From Myxococcus xanthus (GTDB lineage: Bacteria > Myxococcota > Myxococcia > Myxococcales > Myxococcaceae), in assembly GCF_006402735.1 (NCBI RefSeq), contig NZ_CP017174.1, positions 6,242,001 through 6,306,000 of the forward strand: a stretch of DNA of 64,000 nt. The letters are read 5' to 3'. A program made the position numbers and the translations under genes. Numbering within the stretch: position 1 is the first letter of the stretch; every line of letters starts with the position of its first letter. Below are positions 55,222 to 63,721 of the stretch, piece after piece. Under the pieces are notes generated by a model. The model saw only the letters and a program-made list of their open reading frames with translations, did no database searches and had not been told where the DNA came from.

Positions 55222-55276
55222 GGCGCCCGCGTCCCCATCCTGGCGGCCTTTCGGCCTCTTGGGGAGCGCGGGCGCC
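55222..55276 (-). ncRNA. Structured RNA element between rtcB and rtcA
   Basis: GGCGCCCGCG (55222-55231) pairs with CGCGGGCGCC (55267-55276). TCCCCA (55232-55237) pairs with TGGGGA (55260-55265), leaving a one-base bulge. Inside, GGCC (55245-55248) pairs with GGCC (55253-55256) around a four-base loop that reads GAAA on the transcribed strand, a GNRA tetraloop. Shown as part of the operon mRNA; a separate RNA is not implied. Confidence 0.65.
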
Positions 55277-55313
55277 TCGGTGTCTTCATCCCGGCATGGT
55301 CACCTCTGGGTTT

Positions 55314-56549
55314 CTAGCCCTTCACGCACACGACCTGCTTCAGGGTGTGGACCACTTCCACCAGGTCCGCCTGCGCCGCCATCACCGCATCGATGGGCTT
55401 GTACGCAGCCGGCGTCTCGTCGATGACGTCCACGTCCTTGCGGCACTCCACGCCGGCGGTCGCCTTCACGTGGTCCTCCACCGTGAAGCGCCGCTTCGCC
55501 GCCTCACGCGACATCACCCGGCCCGCGCCGTGGCTGCAGGAGTGGAAGCTGTCCGCGTTCCCCTTCCCGCGGACGATGAACGAACGCGCCCCCATGCTTC
55601 CGGGGATGATGCCGAGGTCGCCCTCGCGCGCCCGCACCGCGCCCTTGCGCGTTACGAAGCAGTTCTTTCCGAAGTGGTGCTCACGGGCGATGTAGTTGTG
55701 GTGGCAGTTCACCGCCGCGTCCTTCAGCTCGAACGGAGGCAGCTCACCGCTCAACTGCAGCGCATCCACCGCCTCTTGCAGCATCAGCGCGCGGTTCGTC
55801 GCGGCGAAGTCCTGCGCCCAGCTCACCGCGAAGACGTAGTCCTCGAAGTGCTCCGTCCCTTCCGCCAGATACGCCAGGTCCCCGTCCGGCAGGTTGATGA
55901 ACCAGCGGCGCATGTCCTCCTTCGCCAGCTCGATGAAGTAGCTTCCGATGCGGTTCCCCACGCCGCGCGAACCGGAGTGCAACATCAGCCACACGCCATC
56001 CGACTCATCGAGGCACAGCTCGATGAAGTGGTTCCCCGTTCCCAGCGTCCCCAGGTGCGACAGCTCCGGCCCACGGCCGATGCGCGGATGCTTCCCGACG
56101 ATGCGGTCGTACCCCTCCACCAACCGCGCCCACTCCTTCTGGTGCCGTGCGGGCGCCACACGCCACGCGCCCACGTCGTTGCGGCCACCGTTGTCGGAGC
56201 GGCCATGCGGCACCGCCCGCTCAATCGCCGAGCGCACCCCACGCAGCGAGTCCGGGAGCTGGTCCGCCCGCAGCGTCGTGCGAACGGCGATCATCCCGCA
56301 ACCGATGTCCACGCCCACCGCCGCCGGCACCACCGCCCCTACCGTGGGGACCACGCTTCCCACCGTCGCGCCGTAGCCGCGGTGCACGTCCGGCATCACC
56401 GAGACCCACTTATGGATAAAGGGGAGGCCACGCAGGTTGCGGAGCTGCTTCTTCGCCTCGTCCTCGAACGGCACACCCACCGTCCACGCCTTGATGGGGC
56501 GGCCCGCCTCGTCCGACAGCACCTCGTAGTTCCCGTTGATGCGGCTCAT
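55314..56549 (-). CDS. rtcB: RNA-splicing ligase RtcB
   Basis: 411 residues from the ATG at 56549, with a GGTGGAG ribosome-binding site; a GTG at 56558 is also in frame. It joins RNA 3'-phosphate or 2',3'-cyclic phosphate ends to 5'-OH ends with GTP and Mn. Landmarks: ATVGSVVPTVGAVVPAAVGVDIGCGM (metal Asp and Cys), GNHFIELC, LHSGSRGVGN, AVNCHHNY, and the guanylylated His in CSHGAGRVMSR. First gene of the operon, divergent from rtcR, with a sigma-54 promoter 60 bases upstream. Confidence 0.97.
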   Translation of the reverse strand: MSRINGNYEVLSDEAGRPIKAWTVGVPFEDEAKKQLRNLRGLPFIHKWVSVMPDVHRGYGATVGSVVPTVGAVVPAAVGVDIGCGMIAVRTTLRADQLPDSLRGVRSAIERAVPHGRSDNGGRNDVGAWRVAPARHQKEWARLVEGYDRIVGKHPRIGRGPELSHLGTLGTGNHFIELCLDESDGVWLMLHSGSRGVGNRIGSYFIELAKEDMRRWFINLPDGDLAYLAEGTEHFEDYVFAVSWAQDFAATNRALMLQEAVDALQLSGELPPFELKDAAVNCHHNYIAREHHFGKNCFVTRKGAVRAREGDLGIIPGSMGARSFIVRGKGNADSFHSCSHGAGRVMSREAAKRRFTVEDHVKATAGVECRKDVDVIDETPAAYKPIDAVMAAQADLVEVVHTLKQVVCVKG

Positions 56550-56607
56550 CGTCTCCACCTTTCAGTCGTCCGCCGGGCGCTGTGTCCCGGTCACGGAGGA
56601 GGCCTAG

Positions 56608-56623
56608 AGCAGCCGGCGTGCCA
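56608..56623 (-). promoter_or_regulatory. Sigma-54 promoter of rtcBA
   Basis: On the reverse strand TGGCACGCCGGCTGCT fits the -24/-12 consensus (TGGCAC-N5-yTGCw). It lies 59 bases before the rtcB ATG and between rtcB and rtcR, as in enterobacteria where RtcR drives rtcBA from a sigma-54 promoter. Confidence 0.85.
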
Positions 56624-56693
56624 ACACGGCTCCCGAGGGACGCCCTCCAAGCGAGCTGGCATTCCCTATCTGGTTAGATAAAGTCCTATCCCT

Positions 56694-58316
56694 ATGGCGA
56701 AATCGCGCGCGCGCAAAACGGTGGTCCTGGGGATGCTCGGGACGACACTGGACAACGGGCAGGGGCCGCAGCGCTGGACGCGGTGGCGGCCCACGGTGGC
56801 GCTGTGCCAGCAGGAGGACCTGTTGGTGCACCGGCTGGAGCTGTTGCATCCGCCGAACGCGACCTCGCTCGCGGGCACGCTGGTGGGGGACATCCGGCAG
56901 GTGTCACCGGAGACGGAGGTGCGGGGCAGGCCCCTGGACATCCAGAATCCGTGGGACTTGGAGGAGACCTACGGCGCGCTGCTCGACTACGTGCGCGGCT
57001 ATGCCTTCAACCCCGAAGCGGAGGACTACCTGGTCCACATCACCACGGGCACGCACATCGCGCAGATCTGCATGTTCCTGCTGGTGGAGAGCCGGCTCAT
57101 CCCCGGCAAGCTGGTCCAGGTATCACCCGACCCCAGGGACCGCGCGGGGGCGGGCACGCACACCCTCATCGATCTGGACCTTTCCCAGTACGACACCCTG
57201 GCCGCGCGCTTCCGGCAGGAACAACGCGAAGGCCTGGCCTTCCTCAAGTCCGGCATCGACACCCGCAACGCAGCGTTCAACCGCCTCATCGAGCGCATCG
57301 AACAGGTGGCCGTCCAGTCCCGCGCGCCTCTGCTCATCACCGGTCCCACCGGCGCGGGCAAGTCGCAGCTCGCGCGGCGCATCTACGCGCTGAAGAAGTC
57401 GCGGCGCGGGGTGGCGGGCCCCTTCGTGGACCTCAACTGCGCCACGCTCCGGGGCGACGGCGCAATGTCCGCCCTCTTCGGCCACGTGAAGGGCGCCTTC
57501 ACGGGCGCGCTGAGCGACAGGCCCGGTCTGCTGCGGCAGGCGAATGGCGGGGTGCTGTTCCTGGACGAAATCGGTGAACTGGGCGCGGACGAGCAGGCCA
57601 TGTTGCTGCGCGCACTGGAGGACAAACGCTTCCTGCCAGTGGGCGCGGACCGCGAAGTGGAGAGTGACTTCCAGCTCATCGCCGGCACCAACCGGGACCT
57701 CCAAGTCGAGGTCGAGCGCGGGCGCTTCCGGGAGGACCTGCTCGCGCGCATCAACCTATGGACCTTCCGGCTGCCCGCGTTGCGCGAGCGTCCGGAGGAC
57801 ATCCCACCCAACCTGCTCTTCGAACTGGACCAGTCCTCCGAGGCCGTGGGCACGCGCGTCACCATGAACAAGGAGGCGCAGGAGCGCTTCCTGGACTTCG
57901 CCACGTCCTCCGAGGCGCGATGGGCGGGCAACTTCCGCGACCTCAACGCGGCGGTGCTGCGCATGGCCACGCTGGCGGCGGGCGGACGGATTACTCGGGA
58001 CGTGGTGGACGAGGAGCTCGAACGGCTGCGCGAGCAGTGGCGGCCCTCCGGAGCGAAGGCGGCGGTCGTCGCCGGGGACCTGGTCGCGGAGGTGCTGGGG
58101 GAGAACCTCGCCAGCGAGCTGGACCGCTTCGACCGGGTCCAGCTCGCGGACGTGCTGAGCGTCTGCCGGGCATCACGCTCGTTGTCGGACGCGGGGCGCG
58201 TGCTGTTCGCTCAGTCACGCGCCCAGAAGAAGAGCGTCAACGACGCGGACCGGTTGAAGAAGTACCTGGCCCGCTTCGGCCTCACGTGGGCGGACGTCAG
58301 CGGGCGAGGCGCGTAG
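56694..58316 (+). CDS. rtcR: RtcR, sigma-54 activator of RNA repair genes
   Basis: 540 residues. Residues 1-185 are the RtcR regulatory domain with a CARF-like fold (KTVVLGMLGTTLDNGQGPQRW, YLVHITTGTHIAQICMFLLVESR). The AAA+ domain follows: Walker A ITGPTGAGKSQLAR, GHVKGAFTGALSDRPG with an intact GAFTGA loop, and GGVLFLDEIGEL. The C-terminus carries the DNA-binding helix-turn-helix (RAQKKSVNDADRLKKYLARFGLTWADV). In E. coli, the domain senses damaged or cyclic-phosphate RNA ends and drives rtcBA. Divergent from rtcB; the M24 gene converges on its end. Confidence 0.96.
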   Translation: MAKSRARKTVVLGMLGTTLDNGQGPQRWTRWRPTVALCQQEDLLVHRLELLHPPNATSLAGTLVGDIRQVSPETEVRGRPLDIQNPWDLEETYGALLDYVRGYAFNPEAEDYLVHITTGTHIAQICMFLLVESRLIPGKLVQVSPDPRDRAGAGTHTLIDLDLSQYDTLAARFRQEQREGLAFLKSGIDTRNAAFNRLIERIEQVAVQSRAPLLITGPTGAGKSQLARRIYALKKSRRGVAGPFVDLNCATLRGDGAMSALFGHVKGAFTGALSDRPGLLRQANGGVLFLDEIGELGADEQAMLLRALEDKRFLPVGADREVESDFQLIAGTNRDLQVEVERGRFREDLLARINLWTFRLPALRERPEDIPPNLLFELDQSSEAVGTRVTMNKEAQERFLDFATSSEARWAGNFRDLNAAVLRMATLAAGGRITRDVVDEELERLREQWRPSGAKAAVVAGDLVAEVLGENLASELDRFDRVQLADVLSVCRASRSLSDAGRVLFAQSRAQKKSVNDADRLKKYLARFGLTWADVSGRGA

Positions 58317-58323
58317 GCCGGGC

Positions 58324-59742
58324 TCAGAGCATGGGCATGCCACGCGTCGTCACGCCCTTGCCTCCCTTCGCGCCCTGACTTCGCTGCCCTCCCTGCCCAT
58401 CGCGGCCCAGGAGGTAGAACGACTCCTGCCGGGACACGAAGAACTTCCAGCCCTCCTCGGTGAGGTAGGCCGGGTCCTCCTGCATCACGAAGACCTTCTG
58501 CCCGTCCCACTCCGGCACCGCGGTGGCGGTGTTCAGCTCGATGGCGATGTACGAGCCCAGGCGAAGTGTCTTGGCCTCCTCCTGCCGGCTCGCCGAGCGG
58601 AAGTCGATGCTCGCGCCCAGCGCGTGGCCCTGATTACCCAGCGGGTGGCTGTACACCATGGCCTCGATGCCCTTCTCCTTCATCTCCGCCATCGTCTGCG
58701 TGTACACCTGCGCGGAGGTGCGGCCCGGACGGGAGGCGCGCAGCATCAGCGCGTCCTGGAGTTCGATGGTGTTGGCCAGCGCCCGCTTGAGCCCCTCCGG
58801 CGCGTCCGTCTCCCCCTCGTTCAGCACGTAGGCCATCTTCTGCCAGTCGGAGTTCAGCCCCATGTAGGTGATGCCGAAGTCCACGTGGAGCAGGTCGCCG
58901 CGGAGGATGACGACGTCCTCCTTCGCGGGCGCCAGGAAGCCTCGCGAGCTCGAGCCGTCCATGCCCTTGCGCTGCACGCGCAGGTCCGGCTGGAACCAGG
59001 TATCCACGCCCAGCTCCCAGAGCCTGTCATAGAGGAAGCGGCGCACGTCACCGACGGTCGTCTTCCCCGGCACCACCACCTCCGGAGAGAAGGCCTCCTT
59101 CACCACGGCCTCCGTCAGCATCACCAGCCGCTGGTAGTGCAACCACTCCTCGGGGATGCGCGTGTCCAGGTACTCCTCGATGAGCGGCGCGGCGCTCACG
59201 AAGCGGGCCTCCGCCTCCGCGCCCAGGGACTCCACCAGGAAGGCATAGCTGTCCTTCGTCAGGCTGCGCGTCACCCCGCGCTTGCCGCCAATGCCCAGGG
59301 CAATCGTCCGGGGCTGATAGCGCGTGTTCAGGTCCGCCAGGATCTCCTGCGGCTTGCGCCCTTCTTCGGGCAGCTCGAAGAAGCGCGCGAGCGTGGCCTC
59401 CGAGTAGCCGGAGAGCGCGACGCGCTTGAGTCCCTCGGGCCCGGCGTCGACGAACACGAAGATGTCCCGGTTGCCCGCATATGGACGCGGCGGCGCGATG
59501 AACTGGGTGAGCGGGTCGTCGTGGAACTCCTCGTTGACGACCACCCACATGCCCACGCCATGGCGGCGCATCATGTCCAGCAGCATGCCGTGGCGCTTCT
59601 CCAGCCAGGCTTCGCGCTCGGCGATCTGCTCCGACCAGGACATGAGGCGCGGCGGCGACTTGTCAGCAGCGCCCTGGCGCCCCGTGGTGGCACAGGCGGC
59701 CAGCAGCAACAGCGGCAGGGCCGCCCACTTCACGGACTTCAT
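58324..59742 (-). CDS. M24-family (Xaa-Pro-type) peptidase lipoprotein
   Basis: 472 residues from the ATG at 59742. A signal peptide with lipobox LAAC makes it a lipoprotein. Residues 30-210 are the N-terminal creatinase-like domain. The pita-bread domain follows, with LLHVDFGITYMGLNSDWQKMAYVL, SHPLGNQGHALGASIDF, and GSYIAIELNTATAVPEW. The usual metal ligands (Asp, Asp, His, Glu, Glu) appear only partly: HVDFG and the SHPLGNQGHALG His are present, but the second Asp lies in SDWQK. So activity is likely but altered. A strong 15-bp hairpin lies 55 bases upstream. Confidence 0.82.
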   Translation of the reverse strand: MKSVKWAALPLLLLAACATTGRQGAADKSPPRLMSWSEQIAEREAWLEKRHGMLLDMMRRHGVGMWVVVNEEFHDDPLTQFIAPPRPYAGNRDIFVFVDAGPEGLKRVALSGYSEATLARFFELPEEGRKPQEILADLNTRYQPRTIALGIGGKRGVTRSLTKDSYAFLVESLGAEAEARFVSAAPLIEEYLDTRIPEEWLHYQRLVMLTEAVVKEAFSPEVVVPGKTTVGDVRRFLYDRLWELGVDTWFQPDLRVQRKGMDGSSSRGFLAPAKEDVVILRGDLLHVDFGITYMGLNSDWQKMAYVLNEGETDAPEGLKRALANTIELQDALMLRASRPGRTSAQVYTQTMAEMKEKGIEAMVYSHPLGNQGHALGASIDFRSASRQEEAKTLRLGSYIAIELNTATAVPEWDGQKVFVMQEDPAYLTEEGWKFFVSRQESFYLLGRDGQGGQRSQGAKGGKGVTTRGMPML

Positions 59743-59788
59743 GTGAGGACTCCCATCGAGAAGGAGGCCGCACCGTATCGCATGAAAG

Positions 59789-59842
59789 CCAGGGGGCCTC
59801 CGCCTCCAGAGCCCTTGGAATCTCTGGAGGCGGAGGGCCTGG
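59789..59842. repeat. Large inverted repeat upstream of the M24 gene
   Basis: CCTCCGCCTCCAGAG (59797-59811) pairs perfectly with CTCTGGAGGCGGAGG (59822-59836) around a 10-base loop. Flanking CCAGG/CCTGG extends it with small bulges. It is in the leader of the M24 gene on the reverse strand; no T run follows on either strand. Confidence 0.7.
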
Positions 59843-60024
59843 GGCGCGCCCCCTCCCTCACTCCCTGGAAGTCCGCACTCCAGCGCCTCTTCGGATGAAC
59901 GCGTCCTCAACGCCCGCGTCATGTGGTCGTCGGCCCCCCAGTCCCACCGCGGCCACCCTTCGAGATGACGGCTGTCCCCCGACGCCGTCTGCTGGAGCGG
60001 GGCTTCGTCCCCCGCGCGCCGAAC

Positions 60025-60270
60025 TCAGAAGCTGGCGATCCGGAACTCGAAGTCGCTCTCGTCGAACGCCTCCAGTCCCTGCCCCCCCAGGTCCTCCGCG
60101 TTTCCCCCCGCCTTCACAACACTCCGCGCGTCCCCCCAACCGCCCCGCTCCCCCCGGCTGGAGCTCCCGTTCGACCAGGCCGCCCATCCCCCGCCCATCG
60201 CCCCACGCCCCTCCTCAGGTGCCCAGATACCGCTCGCATCCCCTTGGCCCCGCGCGTCACCACGAAACAT
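60025..60270 (-). CDS. Candidate small gene (81 residues)
   Basis: Uncertain. The ATG at 60270 has a strong ribosome-binding site (GGGGGAG, four bases before). The product is Gly/Arg/Ala-rich in its first 55 residues and ends in an acidic, aromatic tail (EAFDESDFEFRIASF). No signal peptide or known domain. It lies just after the terminator that closes the CHAT operon, so it would need its own promoter. It may be a real small protein or a chance frame in GC-rich DNA. Confidence 0.35.
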   Translation of the reverse strand: MFRGDARGQGDASGIWAPEEGRGAMGGGWAAWSNGSSSRGERGGWGDARSVVKAGGNAEDLGGQGLEAFDESDFEFRIASF

Positions 60271-60353
60271 CTGCTCCCCCTCTTCTCAGGGGCTCGCGAC
60301 CAACGCCCCCTCAATCTCAGATACGGACCCAGCCCTTTTTCTTGTGCATTCTG

Positions 60354-60392
60354 TTCAAAAAAATCCGGGACGCCCCGAGCGGGAGCGTCCCG
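60354..60392 (-). terminator. Intrinsic terminator of the sigma/CHAT operon
   Basis: On the reverse strand, GGGACGC (from 60391) pairs with GCGTCCC (to 60367), reinforced by inner CCC/GGG and a short loop, then a run of seven T (rc of 60357-60363). It lies 50 bases past the stop of the 62-residue peptide gene. Confidence 0.88.
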
Positions 60393-60441
60393 TAAAACCT
60401 GTATCGCCAGCGCGACTCAGGACAATCCGGAAAACTGTCAC

Positions 60442-60630
60442 TTATTTACGACGTGAGCTGTCCGAGCCATCTGGTTGAGACGCCGTATTCACGGACGGAA
60501 CGACGGACATCCTCGCCGAGAACGGCGGGTGCGCCGTCAGGCCCGGGGTGGGCTCCGGCGGTGGGTCATGCGGGTTGATGCTCACCACCGCCCCATCACG
60601 CTTCGACTTCTTCGAGAGCTTCTTCACCAT
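60442..60630 (-). CDS. 62-residue basic peptide encoded behind the CHAT protease
   Basis: The ATG at 60630 has a good AGGGGG ribosome-binding site. The product is MVKKLSKKSKRDGAVVSINP, then a Pro-rich stretch (HDPPPEPTPGLTAHPPF), then SARMSVVPSVNTA and an RRK end. No signal peptide or membrane segment. It starts 94 bases after the CHAT gene stop on the same strand and is followed by the terminator, so it closes the sigma/CHAT operon. Small proteins encoded beside caspase-clan proteases are often their substrates; that role is a hypothesis here. Confidence 0.72.
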   Translation of the reverse strand: MVKKLSKKSKRDGAVVSINPHDPPPEPTPGLTAHPPFSARMSVVPSVNTASQPDGSDSSRRK

Positions 60631-60724
60631 CGCATCCCCCTCTGCGCGGCACCGGCGAGGACAAGCGGCATGCCATCCCCCGCCTCCGCACCGGTACAAC
60701 GCGCCGAGTCGGATTCCTTGGCCA

Positions 60725-63721
60725 TCATTCGAAGAGGAGGATGCCGTGGACCCAGTCCGCGGAGGGGTGGGCCGCCAGCCATGTGCGCCGCTCGTCGCGG
60801 AGCGCGAGGGCCGCCGGCGCGCCGGCCCGGATGCGCTCACGAACCGCTTCGAAGAAGCGCCCCGCCGAGTCGGGGATTTCCGCCGTGGAGGCCAACACCG
60901 TGGCCGCGCCGGCTTCGATGAAGGCCACCGGCAGGCTGAAGGACTCATGAAGGAAGGGCGTGGCCCGTGCCGCGCTACACGTGGCCAGCAGCACGAGCGG
61001 CGCGCGCTCCAGCTTCAGCGCGCGAACCTGGGGGGCGGACAGCGCATATCGGCCATCTGTTTCAGGCGCCAGCACCACCAGCGAGGCGTCCGACATCTCA
61101 GGGCTGAAGGCGCCGTGCGCGTGGATTTCCACCTCGCTGGCCTGCGCCATGGCCGCCAGCACCCGCGTCGGCGTGGCCTGTATGCCCGACAGCTCGATTC
61201 GCTGCGGGTCCGGCGCGTGCGGCGGCTCCAGTGGAAGCAACCGCGGGAGGCCCAGCGACGCGGGCGCCTCCACCCCATTGACGACCAGGTGCGGCCCGCT
61301 GCCACGAGCCAGCACGGGAGACGCTCCTCCGGGCCGCCCCACACGGTAGCTCCAGGCGAGGTCCGCGGGCAGCAGTCCCCGCAGGCCATGCACCGGCGGC
61401 AGTGCGAGCACGTCCACCCGCTCGCAGCCCTTCAAGGCGGCCTGGAGCGACGGAGGCACCAGCCCGGAGGCGTCCCGCCCCAGGGGCTCCGCGCGGCTGG
61501 CGTCGAAGTGCCCCTGCAGCTCGCCCGTGGCGCCGCGCAGCGCCACCACCGAGCGCTCGTAGTCCACGGCGACGCCCAGCACACACCGCGCGGGCACCTC
61601 CACCTGAAGCGCGGCGCCCATGAGCGCCAGGGCCTCACCTGGGGCGTCCGTGCGGCCTGCCTCGTGCGCCAGGACGTTGTAGGCCCCCATGCGCGTCTTG
61701 CGCGCGTCCACATCGTTGGGAAGGGACTCCGCCTGTTGGATGGCGCCGCGCAGCAGCTCCAGCCCGGTCGCGCGGTCGCGCTCCAGCACGAACTGCCCCT
61801 CGGCGAAACGCATCTGCGCGAGCTTGCCCGGTGAGGGCTGCCCCCGGTGCAGCTCGGCCAGAGTGCGGCGCAACAGGTCCGCGTCCTGGCTGTCCGCCCC
61901 GAAGCGCGCCAGGTACGACAGCAACAGCGCGCCGGGCAGCCCCAGCGGCCGGCCACACTCCTGCGCCAGCTCCAGCTCGTTCCGCGCCTCGTGCGCGTCG
62001 AACTCCAGCCACGACAGGTATGCCAGGTTGCGGTGCACGTAGGTGCGCTGCTCGCAGGCCTCGGGCGTTCGCGCCAGGGACTCGCGCAGGTAGGCGCGCG
62101 CGCTGGTGACGTCCAACCGGTAGCGAGCGATGTGCGCCAGCTCCTGGAGGAACTGCTGCTCCAACTCCCATTCCTCCAACTCCCGGGATGCCAGCCAGCC
62201 ACTCCATGCCTGCTCGAACGCCTCCGCCGGGCGGTTGAGCGCGAGATAGAGGTCCGACAGCCGCTTCTTCAGCGTGGCGCAGCGGTAGGACAACCCCTTG
62301 CCCTGACAGGCGCCCACGGCCGCGCGCAGCCGCGCCTCCGCCTTCCACCATTCGCCCGCGCGCTCCTCGGCGCCCGCCAGCTCTCGCTCGGCCAGCAGCG
62401 ACAACCAGGGGTCCTCGGCCGCACGGGCCAGCCGCGTGAAATCCTCCAGGTGGCGCGCGCCTGCCGTCTGATTGATGAGCCCGCCCAGGTACAGGTCGTC
62501 CTCGCCCGAACGCCGCAGCGTCTCCAGGAAGCGCTCTGGCGAGGACAGCTCGCCCCGCACGAGCTTCGCGTAGTCCGCCGCCAGGGGTGCACGGCGGCTG
62601 AAATCCCGCTCCGCCACACGCTGCACGTAGCCGCGAAGCACCTCGCCGCCCTGGACGCCGTCCAACACGTCCGCCAGCGGCAGCAGGCGCAGGGTCCACT
62701 CCCGCGACGGCGCGGCCCTCACTGCGTCGTAGAACGCCAGCCGGACGATGCCAGGAAAGCGCTTCGCCTCCTCCAGCGGGAGCCGCGCCTGCGCGTCCAC
62801 CATCAGGTCCCGCACCGCCGCGCGAGCCCCCTTCCAGGCCCGCCCACGCGCCTGCGTCTGATGCCGGAGCGCTCGCGCGCGGATCCGCGCCTCCTCGCTC
62901 CAGCCTGGATCCCCGCGCTTCACCACCGCGTCGAATGCCTCCGCGGCCAGCAGCGTCAGCCCCATCTCCCGCAGCACCAGCGCCCGGTTCCACTGCGCCT
63001 GGGCGTGCTCGGGCGCCTGTCGCAATACCCCGTCCAGCAGTGCCAGCGCCTGTTCCGGATGCCCCTGCTCCAACGCGACGATGGCCAGGTCGCTGTCCCG
63101 GTCCGGTGACGGCGACATCCGGTGGAGGAAGTCGGAGGCTTGCCGCAGGTCCTTGCGGACCAGGTACGCGGCGGCAATGCCATGCAGGTCCCCCTGGTCC
63201 TCCAGATCCGCCAGCGCCCGGAGCGGCAATGCCGCGCCAGTCCCGCCCGGAGGGCCACTGACAGCCGCGCGCAGGGGCACATAGGGCCGGTGTCCGTCCG
63301 CGCGTGCATAGGCAACCCTCGCCTCGATGAGACGCGACGACGTCTGCGCGAGCCAGACCTCCTGCTGGGAGCCCCGCACATCGGCGCTCTTGACGACGAG
63401 CACCAGGACGATGGCCGCCGCCACGGCGCCCACCGCGAACGGGGCCCAGCGCCAGTGAGGGCGCCCCGGCACTTCGGCCGTGTCACGTGTCTTGGGCGCG
63501 TCGGACGCCATCCTGGTTTCGGGCGCGCCCTCCTGCTCGTGCGCCAACGCCTGCGGGTCCCCCATCACATGGAAGCCCAGCAGCTCCAGTTGCATGGCTT
63601 CGTGCAGGCCGGACGCGCAGGGGTCACAGCGAGCGAGGTGATGCCGGAAGTTCTCCTCGTCCACGGGCGGCAGCTCGCCATCCAGGAAGAGGGACAGCCT
63701 GTTACAGAGCGTCCCCATCAC
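60725..63721 (-). CDS. Anti-sigma zinc finger-TM-TPR-CHAT protease fusion
   Basis: 998 residues; the start overlaps the sigma gene stop (ATGA). Residues 1-45 carry a zinc anti-sigma motif, H28-x3-C32-x2-C35. A transmembrane helix lies near 90-112. Residues 115-690 are helical with tetratricopeptide-like units (QGHPEQALALLDGVLRQAPEHAQAQWNRAL and others). Residues about 710-998 are a CHAT caspase-fold domain with His869 in EIHAHG and Cys915 in LLATC, both present, then the EAGAATVLAS strand. So one chain would hold the sigma factor inside and the protease outside the inner membrane. Functional linkage is inferred. Confidence 0.9.
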   Translation of the reverse strand: MMGTLCNRLSLFLDGELPPVDEENFRHHLARCDPCASGLHEAMQLELLGFHVMGDPQALAHEQEGAPETRMASDAPKTRDTAEVPGRPHWRWAPFAVGAVAAAIVLVLVVKSADVRGSQQEVWLAQTSSRLIEARVAYARADGHRPYVPLRAAVSGPPGGTGAALPLRALADLEDQGDLHGIAAAYLVRKDLRQASDFLHRMSPSPDRDSDLAIVALEQGHPEQALALLDGVLRQAPEHAQAQWNRALVLREMGLTLLAAEAFDAVVKRGDPGWSEEARIRARALRHQTQARGRAWKGARAAVRDLMVDAQARLPLEEAKRFPGIVRLAFYDAVRAAPSREWTLRLLPLADVLDGVQGGEVLRGYVQRVAERDFSRRAPLAADYAKLVRGELSSPERFLETLRRSGEDDLYLGGLINQTAGARHLEDFTRLARAAEDPWLSLLAERELAGAEERAGEWWKAEARLRAAVGACQGKGLSYRCATLKKRLSDLYLALNRPAEAFEQAWSGWLASRELEEWELEQQFLQELAHIARYRLDVTSARAYLRESLARTPEACEQRTYVHRNLAYLSWLEFDAHEARNELELAQECGRPLGLPGALLLSYLARFGADSQDADLLRRTLAELHRGQPSPGKLAQMRFAEGQFVLERDRATGLELLRGAIQQAESLPNDVDARKTRMGAYNVLAHEAGRTDAPGEALALMGAALQVEVPARCVLGVAVDYERSVVALRGATGELQGHFDASRAEPLGRDASGLVPPSLQAALKGCERVDVLALPPVHGLRGLLPADLAWSYRVGRPGGASPVLARGSGPHLVVNGVEAPASLGLPRLLPLEPPHAPDPQRIELSGIQATPTRVLAAMAQASEVEIHAHGAFSPEMSDASLVVLAPETDGRYALSAPQVRALKLERAPLVLLATCSAARATPFLHESFSLPVAFIEAGAATVLASTAEIPDSAGRFFEAVRERIRAGAPAALALRDERRTWLAAHPSADWVHGILLFE

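Larger units (their letters stand above)
59843..60441. other. Sparse region between the M24 gene and the CHAT operon
   Basis: About 600 bases whose only candidates are the 81-codon frame at 60025-60270 and the terminator near 60354-60392. Plus-strand frames are Pro/Arg-rich shadows without ribosome-binding sites. Confidence 0.5.
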
